Shown here in pieces: positions 26,301 through 37,867 of a stretch of DNA of 64,000 nt (position 1 is its first letter; every line of letters starts with the position of its first letter). The position numbers were made by a program, and so were the translations under genes. The DNA comes from Sphagnum compactum (lineage: Eukaryota > Bryophyta > Sphagnopsida > Sphagnales), in NCBI GenBank assembly GCA_965153455.1, contig OZ234496.1, positions 1,054,001-1,118,000 on the forward strand, in the 5' to 3' direction. The notes under the pieces were generated by a model, which had not been told where the DNA came from, ran no database searches, and worked only from the letters and a program-made list of their open reading frames with translations.

Positions 26301-29300
26301 CTATAGAAAGAGTATCAATACATGTACAAAACGCAAACAGGAACCTGCAGGTTCTAACCACAGTAACCTGCCAATAGAAACAGGATGCAGTTACTTAGTT
26401 TCAACCAAGTTTAAGGACAACAGGAGCTGGACAGGATCTTACGGAGATTTTCACAAATGCGCACAGCAGTTCGCTCTACACTATGGAAAAATAAAGCATG
26501 ATTGGGTCGTAGAGGGCCCTTATGTAAACAATTCAGGAAAGTACGCAGAAATCTGTCCTTCTCTTCAGCTGCAACAATGCCGAATATTAGCTTCTGGTAC
26601 AGCTTGAGTGATCTCAACGGCACAAATACAAATGTACAAGCATCCCCATAAAATGCAAGAATACATAACAGATAAAAGGCATTATGCCAAACTGCATTTT
26701 TTAGCCTGACTCCACAGAGATCATAATTGACAAGGTGGTCACCCAATCCTGAAAACAAGGCGTGCACCTGCACAGACTTCAGGATTGTAGCAGAAAAGGT
26801 TTGCAAACAGCTTCACCAACAATGCTGCACGGATCTGAGATGCAGAGGCCACCGGAGGTACAACATTGAACTCTGGTACAGAGCTGGCTTCCTCCTGTCC
26901 AGATGTTCCCACAATAGCAGCTTTTGCAGATGCTGCCATTGCTTCCCCTGCAGCCTCAAATGGATTATACACCAGTATTGCATCCATTTCCCCTGACGCC
27001 AGCTCCCTTGCTATAGGTCCTCCGCACCACCGTTCCTGGAACTTTGTGGGCAGCACAGCCAATACTGTTGCCAAGTCGGGAGCCTGATCCAGTGACCCAT
27101 GTCACCCACATGAATGAGTTAAAAATACTGTCATGATGAAAACAGAAACTGAGAATGCACTCTTTGCACTCTTTGACAACTAGAAGCAAGTTTCAGAACA
27201 AGGAGGGTTTTGGCCTTTGTCCATCTGAGTCCACATGAGAGGCTTCAAAGTCAAATATCCAGAACAGACCATGAGGGGAAGAAAGACATACAATTTGGTC
27301 CATGACAAGGTTGCGGAAGTTGGAGTCATCAGAGAAAATATCGGCCAGGCGCATGGCTGTAACATGCAACAGTCCCATTGGGTTTCTTCTTTCCTCGTCC
27401 TCATCATCAATGGGTCTTGGATCATCAAGTAAAGCACCTCTTACTAGAACAAGCACCTGCTTATCAACAAACACATTCCACCCATAATGTAATGTGGAAG
27501 TACCCTCTACTACCTTAAGTGCCAAGAGGGCAGAACAGAATGTAAGAAGGGCGCACTTGTACAAAATGACAATTCACACGATTGCATGAACCTTTTTATG
27601 TGCTTGATTTGACACTCTGTTGATGGCAGGGTTGTATATGGGTGCTACTACAAACAAACAAGATGAAAAGCCCTGTGTGCCAGAGATTCACTTCAAGGTC
27701 TGTTTGATGCAAGGATTGTCAAGTGCATAGTAAAGATCACCTATGATGCTGCACCCAAAAAATTCCCTGTCTTTAAAAGCACCTTTACAAACAATAATAA
27801 CCCCAATGTTGACCACAACTGACCTCAGCTGCAACTTGCTCAGCAAGTTGCATGCTTCGTGCATCGGCTGCGACTTCGTCTAAAAATGAAAACTGGACCG
27901 ATTCACAAAACTTCAACATCTGCAATCACAATTATAAAGCCACCAGCTTACAATACTATAATTTGTGCAACAAGCTTGACAATTCCAGGGAAAAAACACT
28001 TAAAAACTTGCTGATGCAAATAGCAGCAACTCAATCACCATTTGTTGTCCCTGATGACTGACTGTATATGCTCACCATTATCAAGACTTTTGCTCTAGAT
28101 CTAGACACCGTTGCCTGTAATGGCCTTGATAACAGGAAAGCAGGTGGTAGTTGCAACCTCAGAACCGCAAGCACCAACCGTAAGATACCGCCCTCTCTGC
28201 ACAGTTCCTGGTGAATTGAAACCAGTAATGACAGTTAATCGGTAAAACCTTTGCACATATTGTGGAACTTTGTCATTACTCTGATCAAAGCTGGATTTAG
28301 TACCCTAACGTTGTACTATGAACCTCAAAATGCAAGATGCTGCTCAAAATCAACAAGAGGAAAACTACCCAACACCTTGTGTGCAAGAACTTTATCCCTG
28401 AAAGCCTGGGGAATGCAAAGAAACTGTAGAACTTGCAGTGAAGCTTCACACTGCTGGGCAGTGACCAGGCCAACACGTTCAGCAGCGAGCACAGTTGTTT
28501 TTTTGGCTCCAATCTTGTTTTGCAAGGAGCGCAACTTGACTTGGAGCAAAATTATGTCTCGCTTGACTGCATCGAAAGCTGCGTCCATGAAGACATTCAC
28601 CTGTTGGTGTCAATACACAGCTCTTCATTAGCCTACATTTTTCTCTGCCATAGTACAATCTGTGTAGTACATGCAAGGGAGACCACCACCCATTGTCCAA
28701 GAATCTCAACAACACCACTCAATTGCTGAATTGAAAAAGGATCTACCTTTGGATGAGCCAAAAGAACTGGGGCAACATCAGCCCAGTCATGACTGATGAA
28801 GGAAATGAGAAGGTACAAGCTACATGCTACCAATGCAGCATGTAGCACTGCCATGAAGCTTCCACCTCGACCCTCCTGCTTCAGGTCGATCACCCTTGGA
28901 GAGGTGAGAATACCACAATAGACAACAATCCCCCCCATCTTTGACAAAACAAAACAAAACAAGTCCCATGACTGAGATAACAGTCTTTAGAAGAAGTAGA
29001 CTACAAGAAGAAGCCCCCACAAAAATGTGCTGAAACCCTTCAGATACCTGCTCCATGTTCGCTAAAACGACAAGCATGTACGTGATCAAATCAAGAATCT
29101 GCATCCTAATCTTCACTTCTTGAAAGAACACCTGCAGATACACATTCTCCCCCCACAATTGATTTTTCATGATTGAAATGGTACAGCAGACAACAATTGA
29201 TGTAGTAGCCTCACATGACCTTCAGCAGTTCCTGACGTTTTGTTTCAGCCATTGGCAGTTGTTACATGTTACAACCCTTGATAACAAGTAGCAATGTATA

Positions 29301-29997
29301 CAAGAAAGCAATATTGACATCTATAAGATGTGCAAGAATGTGTCTCCAATACCATCAATACCCTTGGAAACCTAAAAAAACAGATCATACAATTCAAAGG
29401 CAAAAACTTCAAGGCGCTGTGAGTGGCGAACAAAACATGAGAGCAAGATAACCCTAAAATGAGGTATCAGTACCTAAGCAGCTGACCACAATTTAGGGTT
29501 TAAGTATCTGATTTTTGAAGCCTGTATCTGAGGGTTGACTTCGACAATTGTTGTTCATGTATCAAAAGGGGACATTACAAACCTGCTCCAGTTTAGGGTA
29601 TCGTGATGCAACAGTACTGAGGGAGTGTAACAGTCGCACCGCACGCAACCAATAGCGCAACCGTGGCTCTGCGCCACTTGATGCAACACAGGCTATCACA
29701 TGCAGAGGTAGGCAATTTGCCAGTTGCTCCACATCCACCTACAGACATCCCACAAAGAGGGGCATCATCATCTCCTCACCAATTCTCTCGTATTCTCAGT
29801 TGAAAAACTGCAACAACAGACAAGACATGAAATTCTCAAAAATAGCAGAAGATGTGAGGAAAGGAACTTACCTGCAATGAGACACCTTTAGCAGAGGTCA
29901 AGTTGAGGACAAAGCTGTCAGCATCCTGCAAAAGCTTGTTAATATCATGCGCACTCAACCCGTGAAGCTCCTCCACTGCTACGAACTCGTCCACCAC
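23337..29997 (-). CDS. NDX: Nodulin homeobox (NDX) protein, 16 coding exons resolved, 5' end unresolved
   Basis: Exons in order: 29997-29872, 29738-29583, 29131-29048, 28875-28747, 28600-28376, 28207-28076, 27919-27824, 27513-27292, 27083-26768, 26568-26443, 26203-26139, 25859-25818, 25589-25404, 24967-24368, 24194-24160, 23943-23337. All phases agree and give about 1048 codons. The N-terminal two thirds match the NDX helical region (VEELHGL, VDVEQLANCLP, LLHSLS, LHAALVACSLYLL, LLAHPK, KELCREGG, RLADIFSDDSNFR). Then comes an acidic, basic-tailed linker (PKKRKR) and a homeodomain at about residues 793-860, with NIMNDAQ, QLKNW and LNNRKSRIAR. The C-terminal block has GDNVRLCDMDG, GTVHQVEG, GTSFEEAE and PWDVDHMY. 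In Arabidopsis NDX binds single-stranded DNA in an R-loop at the FLC antisense promoter and works with PRC1; a nuclear regulatory role is inferred here. The first exon carrying the ATG was not found. Acceptors at 28875 and 27513 are my best choices, not certain. Confidence 0.9.
24160..24194 (-). other. NDX: 35-nt microexon inside the NDX homeodomain
   Basis: The minus strand reads a pyrimidine tract and ttccag before this segment and gtatga after it. It encodes GPEVLYHQLKN plus two bases of the Trp codon completed by the next exon at 23943. Only with this piece does the homeodomain run from helix 2 (HWTDHLNRM) into helix 3 (QLKNWLNNRK). Without it the flanking exons do not join in phase and helix 3 loses its start. 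Confidence 0.85.
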
Positions 29998-31230
29998 CTA
30001 CACTTACAGAAAAAAACCACATAATCCAATACTTAAATTAGCACATCTGGAAAGAAAATAAATAAATGAATAAGCACATTTAGCTCAAGCATTATGAATA
30101 CAGAGAACTTATGCACCAAACCCTAAATCAATACATACCCAACAAAATCTATGGAGACAAGAGCCATAAAAAGTTTATAACAGCTCAATGTTTCCAGAAG
30201 CTCTAAAAACTACAAAATTACAACTACTGTATTTGCATCATGCAAACAAAACACATGAGTTCATAAGGAGGGTTTCAATGCATGAATTTTCTACAACCTA
30301 AAAAGTACAACACGACACAAATGAACACTCCAAATTCAAACAACCCCGACATGGAGGAAAATTGTCCACATGAAAAGCTCAAGCTCCCAGAAACCATGAC
30401 TAAAAATCAGCATGCATGGTAATAAATTAGTTGAATGCACGAGATTGTTGGTTCCAGACCCCACCCAAATACCCAAAGCCCCAAAACAAACAAAAAAAAA
30501 AAGAACAAAACCACAACAAACAAGCACACAAGTATTATTGTGTGGGCGGGCACTTTACATTCACGTTGCGCCGAGCCATACTTGACAGAATCACTTTGTC
30601 AATATTGTATTATTTAAAGCATCAACCCAAGTCTTAAATCCAAGCAACAAATCCTTGATCGAGATAGTGGTGGTGGTAGTAGTTGCATCCCAGGTTGCAT
30701 TTCTGTTCAAGCTCACTACATACTCAATTGACCCACACTCAATCTCACTCTCACACACACACAACTCTCTCTCTCTCTCTCTTTCTCTCACTCTCTTTCT
30801 CGACCATCCATGGACAGACACTAACTACTACTCCTCATATTCCTCCTCCCAGGAAAAAAACTCTCCTCACTCTTTTCACAGAATCATGCTCACTCACACA
30901 GGGGACCCAAATCACGGAATCATTTCTTCTCCAAGTTCTTCTCCTTCTCCTTCTCCTACTACTAACTAGTTCTTCTACCACTTCTCCTCCTTGCCCCTCC
31001 CTTCTTCTTTTCCTTCTTTTCCTTCTTCTTCTTCTTGGTGGAGAATTGTTGTAGTTGTTGCAGAAATTGTTGCACAAATGATGATGATGATGATGATCAT
31101 GCACATGAGCCTTTGGTGTGATTGGAAAATGGGTAAATTTCTAGGGCAAGCTGCTTGGCTGCTGCTATTGCAGTGCACACAACAACACTACTACTACTAC
31201 TACTACTACTATGACTGTAAATAAGTATTC
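29998..31230 (-). promoter_or_regulatory. Upstream region of NDX: first exon, leader and promoter expected here
   Basis: The most 5' recognised NDX exon starts without an ATG, so the start exon must lie upstream on the minus strand. The interval contains (CT)n at about 30766-30801 (GA on the gene's strand), CTT-rich and TCC-rich tracts near 30925-31040, (GAT)n near 31078-31098 and (ACT)n near 31185-31210. Low-complexity frames on both strands (for example 30683-31054) are not believable proteins. The transcription start cannot be set by eye. Confidence 0.4.
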
Positions 31231-34200
31231 TGATATTTCTTTTATTTGTTTGTTTGTTTGTTTTGTTGGCTAGGCTGTTTGTAATTTTAGGGGAAGAGAC
31301 TAAATGGAATCATCATCATCTTCATCATAATGGGTAGTAGTAGTTTTCATTTGGTCCCACATTTTGAAGGAATGTTCACCAGAGTTGGTACTCTGTGCTG
31401 AACTACTTAACTATGTTTTCTGAGAACATGGAAACATATAAAATTTAGGTGTTCCTATTATTATTCCAAAGTGTTGTTGAATATTCCCTACCCCTTATGC
31501 AAAGGCCTAGTTAGTTTTTGAGTCTTGACTCTTCTCAAACTCTAACTAGTTGACCTAACCCAACCTGTAAAATGCACTATAAAAATCCTACGAAAAAAAT
31601 TAAAATCCTACTTTGATTGTCAAACATATGATATTTGACCTAGCTTGCAAATCCACTATAGATGTTCTTTACAAACCTCTATTTTGACTATCCAAAGTAT
31701 ATTATTTGACCAAACCAATGTTCATTAGGTGAGTTATTTATGATGATATATACCCATGTGTAAACTCTTGAATAAAAATATACACATTTTTTATTCAGCA
31801 ATTCAAAAGAAAATTGCACATTTTATATTTTATCCTATTTAGTGGGACATTTGAGTTTCACACAAAAGTCAAAAGCGGGTAAATTGTTTGTTGAGCATGT
31901 AAAACTTGGGTATTAGCAAATATTGGAATCTTAAAATTTTGTTGTTTGTGCAACTTGGAATTTCATAATGCTCTTGGTATCTTGTTCAATATCTTGTTCA
32001 CTAAGATAAATGTGTGTTTTTGTTACGGTCTCCATGTCGTGCATGCAATTGTATGTTGTAAACAAATTGAACATTTGATGTGGTTATTTGTTGCAATAAG
32101 GACCTTTTTAGATTGTGCCACCATTTGTCGCTAAACAATCATGAAGATTTGAAACATTCTTAGATTATGGTAACAATTCGTCACCAAGAGATCATTAAGA
32201 TATGAAACCTTTTTAGATTATGCTATTATTTGTCAATATGTGGATGCTATATTGTAATAAACAAATGCTGATAGGAGTTATTGTCCTCACATCCAATTTT
32301 TGATTGGGTGTTGGTTTGCTTGAATGGACAAATTTTCAACAAGTATTGTGATACTCTAAAATGTCATCAAAGTATTAAATTTGATTAAAATGACAATTAT
32401 TTTTAATATGACCATTGACAAACTATATTAGTATAATTGTTGTATGCCTAACTCTATTTTTTTTTAAGAAGATGATTAATATATATTGTACGAAATACAA
32501 TGAGAGGTGATGTCTTTCAACAAATAAAAAAATAAGATATTTTGTTAAGTGGACTAAAAGTGTGATATTTCATTGCATTCTTTATATTCTAGAGGTTTTT
32601 TATTGTTTTTAAATCAATCAATAAAATACTAAAAAAAATGAATAAAATAATACTAGTCGACCCCGATTGGATAAAACCCTTTTAAAGTTTTCATTTTAAA
32701 ACATAATGTTCAATATCCTATGGCAAGTATTTCTTCTTCATAAATATATTCATAAAATCACTCTAGTTAAATTTTATGAAAATTCATTAGTATGTCCTTG
32801 ACTTTTCTGCTTTGAATTATAAAATTTTCATTTTGTAAAAAGGGTTTTCTTGTGATTGTTAATATTGTTACATTCCAAAATAGGAAAAAATTACCCCTTG
32901 AACAATAATTTTGATCCACTTAACCAAACCAACACCGGATTGTTGATGTTACTCACTCTTCGAATAGTTCACCTTCTAACCTACCAATGTTACTAACGGT
33001 TTTTGATCAAACATATGGGCTTCAAACAACTAGATGCGACAGATTTTCCTTACACTTAACTTTTCCCTTCTCTCTATGGATACAAATTTCCTATTTTCTC
33101 CTAATTATCATTAGAACGTAACTTGAATTATTTAATGTTCAATTGCCCACTTATATCCATGCCAAAAATTTCAAATTTCACTCCTCATTTCAACACATAG
33201 CCTATTATTGAATGTTTATTTTGCACCTAATGGTTATGAAGACCTTGATCTTTATCAACCTTTCAACCTCTCAATTCTACTAAAACTAGATTATGTGCAT
33301 ATCACACTTAACATGATTATGTGCAAAAATCTACTCACATATTATTCACCAACATTAAACATATTAATTTATGAAATGACAAACCAACTTCACACATACA
33401 TTTCGAGAATGTGCAATGAAAGAAATACATTTTGAAATAATTGTGGTTGGTTAGAAAATTATTCGTTGATCATTTTGTTCACTTAAAACACTCGATAATA
33501 CCATGTCCTTCAATTCAAAGTCATCATCTACACAACAAAGTTGTGTTCATTTATCCAAAAATTCATTCTTCTTTTTGAGTCGCCCCAAATAAACCTTTAA
33601 GCCTTTTAATCATGCCACCATTACCCTTCCTTTGGATCCTTGTAGAAGCATTTCCCACACCTCACACCAAAGAGTTTTTTCTATCATGTTTATTAAAAAA
33701 TGTAGGTTGGAAAACACCAAATAATAACATGAATAAAAAGAATGTTTAAACTTTGAAAACACAACCTCAAATGAATTGTGGATTTCAATATTCACTTTTA
33801 AATTTAAATCTTTGTATTGTGATTTTAATGATGATTAAAAAGTTCAATAGCTTTTTACCAAGCTTACATCATTTAATCAAAACTTACAAAAAATAATTAT
33901 TAGTTTTTTCAAAAACATTATTTGAAAATTAACCATACTTAATTGTGGATTGCCCAAATTATAAATGTTGCCCAAATTAAAGTGGGTCACACTAATACGA
34001 GTGCATTGTTCAAAATTGAGATCATAACTTTAATGTCACAAACAATGTAGCTATGGAAGAAATAACCATATAAAATCCTTTCTCATTTCATCAATAAATA
34101 TAATTTATAATAAAAGTTTGTGTTTGATTATTTGTGTAGTTTGAACTTACCTCTTCCAAGCCTAAGTATGTCATTTCTTTGCCCTACCCATCCCCCATGG

Positions 34201-34414
34201 ATATGAAAAGGCACACTAACTTGTATCATAATCTAATGACCTACTTCTTTCAAGCCTAACTACCTAACCCCTTTCCCCTACCCACCAACTTGTACATAAA
34301 GAAATAATTTTGAAATCTAAGATAAACAATGATGAGCTTTTGGGAACCATTGGGAACATAAGGAACAAACCTTGGCCAAGGGCTTTACACTCATTTATAT
34401 AATAAAAATATTAA
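31231..34414. other. Intergenic, AT-rich
   Basis: No frame above 75 codons and no domain. Near 34150-34290 a roughly 110-bp direct duplication ('ttc(c/t)aagcctaa... ccctacccac/t') is visible. Otherwise nothing is recognised. Confidence 0.5.
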
Positions 34415-34626
34415 GGTGCATTCACACTTGGTGTTAAGGACTTTGGTGTTAAAGTCCCCTTACACCAAGCTAGTCATTTAGGACCTAAACTTATTTAACA
34501 CAAAGATTTTATGTTAAGTTAACATTCACTTAATATTAAACAATCACCCATTTAACATTGGGTGCCACCTAAGATGCCACCTAGATTTTCACTTAACACC
34601 GACTTAACATTAGGTGTGAACGCACC
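34415..34626. mobile_element. MITE, copy 2 of the 18759 family
   Basis: It has the same left end (ggtgcattcacacttggtgt) and a right end reading 'acattaggtgtgaacgcacc'. The interior shares 'catttaggac', 'ttcactta', and 'aacattgggtgccacct' in the same order as copy 1. It is 212 bp, 18 bp shorter, by several small indels. Confidence 0.8.
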
Positions 34627-34632
34627 TCTAAA

Positions 34633-34657
34633 GGTGCATTCACACTTGATGTTAAGG
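34633..34657. mobile_element. Solo terminal repeat of the same MITE family
   Basis: Six bases beyond MITE copy 2 a further 'ggtgcattcacacttgatgt' occurs in left-end orientation without a matching body. It is either a truncated third insertion or a remnant of tandem/nested insertion. Confidence 0.7.
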
Positions 34658-34844
34658 ATCCTCTATCTATGTTACTCTTTTGCATCAATGTAATTTTTTT
34701 TCAATTTGTGGTTTCAAAAGTTTGGCAAAATTTTTCCCAAGATTTCAGCATTTTTAAAAATTGAAACTTAAAAGAAATTCCAATTGTTTTGGGTTCATCA
34801 TTGTGAAAATTTACCGAATTAAAAATACACTAATTTGTACTTAT

Positions 34845-37115
34845 CTACATACCTACTATGTACATGTCTATGAGGCTACTACCTACAAAGACATCAAACT
34901 CACAAACTCTTTGGATGATCAGTTCATGAGCCCGCATGCCCTCTTCAAGTGCCACTACACTAGCCCATGCATTCAGCACCCTGACAAAGGTGGTAGTGTC
35001 TGCCTTCTTCCCTTCAAGTTGCATCTTTTGAAATAGTTCCAATGCCTTCAAGCCCTTGCCCACATTGCACATGTCCCAGAATCATGGCATTCCAAGAGAC
35101 CACATTGTGTGTGGGTACCTCTAGAAAACCCTTAAAGCATCCTCTATGCTGCCACATTTGGCATACATGGCAATGAGGCTACTACCCACAAAGACATCAG
35201 TCTCCAAACAGCTTTCAATGGTCTGTTCATGAACCCACCTGCCCTCCTTGAGCATTGCTATGCTAGCACATGCATTCAGTACCCCAACAAAGGTAGCAGG
35301 ATCTGGCAGCACTACTGATTTGCATTTCATTTGACAAAATAATTCCAGTGCCTTCTGCCCATGCCCACATTTCACACAACCAAGAATCACAGCATTCCAA
35401 GAAACCACATCATGTGAGGGCATTGTGTGGAACACCCTTGCAGCGTCTTCTATGCCCCACATTTGCTGTACATGTCAACAAGGCTGTTGCCAACAAAGAG
35501 ATCAGACTCAAACCCACTATGAACGGTTTGTTTGTGAATGCATTTGCCTTCTTCCAGGGCTCCGAAACTAGCACATGCATTCAGCACTCTGACAAAGGTG
35601 ACAGGGACTGGTTCCAGCCCTTCTGTTGAAATAGATCCAGAGCCTTCTGGCCTTGCCCACATTTCACATATCCCAAAATCATGGTACTCCAGGAGACCAC
35701 ATCACGAGCAGGCATCATGTTGAACACCATCCATGCATCCTCAATGCTCCCACATTTGGCATTCATGTCTATGAGGCTACTAGCCACAAAAACATCAGAT
35801 TCAAAACCACATTTTACAATCTGTTCATGAATACCCTTACCTTCTTCAAGAGCTGCTACACTAGCACATGCATTGAGCACCCCAACAAAGTTGACAGGGA
35901 CTGGTTCCACCCCTTCATGGCGCAAAATAGCTCTAATGCTTTCTTTCCCTGCCCACATTTCACATGTGCGAGGATCATGGTACCCCAAGCAACCATGTTA
36001 TGACTTGACATACTGTTGAACACTCTCCAAGCATCCTCTATGCTCCCACATTCGGTGTACATGTCAACAAGTCTATTACCCACAAATACATCAGACTCAT
36101 AACCATTTTGAATGATCTGTTTATGAGCTTTTCTTCCTTCCTCAAGAGCAGCTACAATAGCACATGCATGCAGTAGCCCCACAAAGGTGACATGCACTGG
36201 CTGCACCCCTTTGCATTGCATTTCTCAAAATAGTTCCCATGCTTTTTGTGCTTGCCCACACTTTAACATGTCCCAGAATCATGACACTCCAAGAGACTAC
36301 ATCCTGTGTGGGCATTCTGTTGAACACTCTCCAAGCATCATCTACACTCCCACATATGGCATACATGTCAATGAGGCTACTCCCCACAAAGACATCAGTT
36401 TCAAAATTGCTTTGAATCATCTGTTGATGAACATGCCTGCTGTCTTCAAGTGCAGCTAAACTAGCACATGCATTTACTACCCTGACAAAAGTGATGGGAA
36501 CTGGTTGCACCTCTTGTGATTGCATTTGTCGAATAAGTCCTCATGCCTTCTGCCCTTGTCCACACTCACATACCCCAAAATCATGGCATTCCAAGAAACC
36601 ACATTGTGTGTGGGCGTTGAATCAAACACTCTCTGTGCATCCTTAATGCCCGCACATTTGGTGTATATGTCAACAAGGCTACTCACCACACAGATATTTG
36701 ACTGACAGTCAGTTTGAATGATCTGTGTGTGAATGTGTCTGCCCTCCTCAAGCACTCATAAACTTGCATTTGAGCATGGCCACAAAGGTGACAGGGACTA
36801 CCTCCACACCATCAGGTTGCATTTCTTTGGAGTTCCAATGCCTGTTGCCCTTGCCCACATTTCACATATCCTCATATTCTCGCACTCCAAGAGACAGCAT
36901 CATGTGTAGGCATTCTCGAGAAAATGTTCCAAGCATCCTGAATGCTCCCACATTTAGCACATATGTCAACCAGGGAATTACTCACATTGACATCGAACTC
37001 ACAGCTGCTTTCAACGATGCATGTATGGATCTTTCTCCCCTTGTCAAGGTCTCATAAACTTGCATTCAGAACTTGAACGGAAGCGAGACTGTCTGGAATT
37101 GTGCTGTCTCATTGC
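34845..37115 (-). pseudogene. PLS-type pentatricopeptide repeat (PPR) protein, pseudogene
   Basis: About eight successive roughly 300-bp units each encode one P-L-S triplet, with repeated DVFVGSSLIDMY, KCGSIEDAWRVF, HDVVSWNAMILG and TFVGVLNACAS blocks. No single frame spans them. The frame changes or stops once per unit at roughly 35450, 35625, 35920, 36225-36260 and 36530, and the segment from 36755 to 37115 is also broken. The 3' end stops in mid-motif (LIDMYIVGM) at 34845, with no E or DYW domain. The family binds organellar RNA one base per repeat, typically for C-to-U editing. The lesions make a functional product unlikely. A possible former N-terminus is the frame at 37574-37867. There are no introns, as usual for the family. 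Confidence 0.85.
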
Positions 37116-37573
37116 ATCTTCTCAGAAAGCTCAATTGTCTTTTCATATTACCTAGACTTAGCATCTCTTGTGGGCTTCGCATCCCATTGCTTGGTTTGTA
37201 CAGTCCCTGGTGCCAATGCTGTCAGGTTTGCTTCGACCATGTGGGATTCCATTTGCCATCAAGCCAGAGTGCCTCATGTGTCACTCTGTATTTAAAATCT
37301 GGGCACCTAGCATTTGTCTGCAGCGAATGGAATTCAATCCAACAACATCTCTCAGCCTTGCAATCCTCACGGTCAGTCAGATGCATGCAGATAACAATGC
37401 TATTACAACTACTCCCTCCCAACCAAGAACCAGGTACCGATTCTTTTAGCAGCAATCATTTGTCGTCACGTACTTTCTCTGATCGAGAACACACATACAC
37501 ATGGACAGCAACTAGCAGCAACATGCGGCATTTGGAATCAGGAAGAAAAGCTCAAATTCGGAATCAGAAAAGC

Positions 37574-37867
37574 TCAATCAAGTGCAGGAAAAAGTATGGC
37601 ATTTCCGCCATATTCTTTGTCCAAACCTTTGAACAGACATTTAGGTGAAGTGGGATCTGCTGCTGCTCCAGGTTCTGGAAGATCTGCTCCAAAAGAGGCA
37701 AAGTCTCTGTGGGTCCACTGTCCAGCAGCGGTCACATGCAGTTGGTAGCATTGAATCCAGCGTTTCTTCAAACAGGGACATTTGCTCGACAACTTCTCGA
37801 CTGAATCTTTAAGAAGCACACTCTCAGATCCTACTAGAACCGGCAGCATCAAGAAGGAAAAACCCAA
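37574..37867 (-). pseudogene. Possible N-terminal/leader remnant of the PPR gene
   Basis: A 97-codon frame upstream of the PPR array on the same strand. An internal Met (MLPVLVG) precedes a mixed basic stretch (KKRWIQCYQL). No PPR motif is present. Position and strand suggest it was the targeting leader or first part of the gene, but there is no sequence motif that proves it, and it is separated from the first repeat by stops. Confidence 0.25.

Noticed and set aside
30655-31224. Overlapping Ser/Leu/Pro and poly-Tyr frames
   Set aside because: Translation of CT, CTT, TCC and ACT microsatellites on both strands.
37073-37648. 191-codon plus-strand open frame, the longest forward frame in its region
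   Set aside because: It lies antisense to the broken N-terminal end of the PPR array, has no domain and no supporting splice context.
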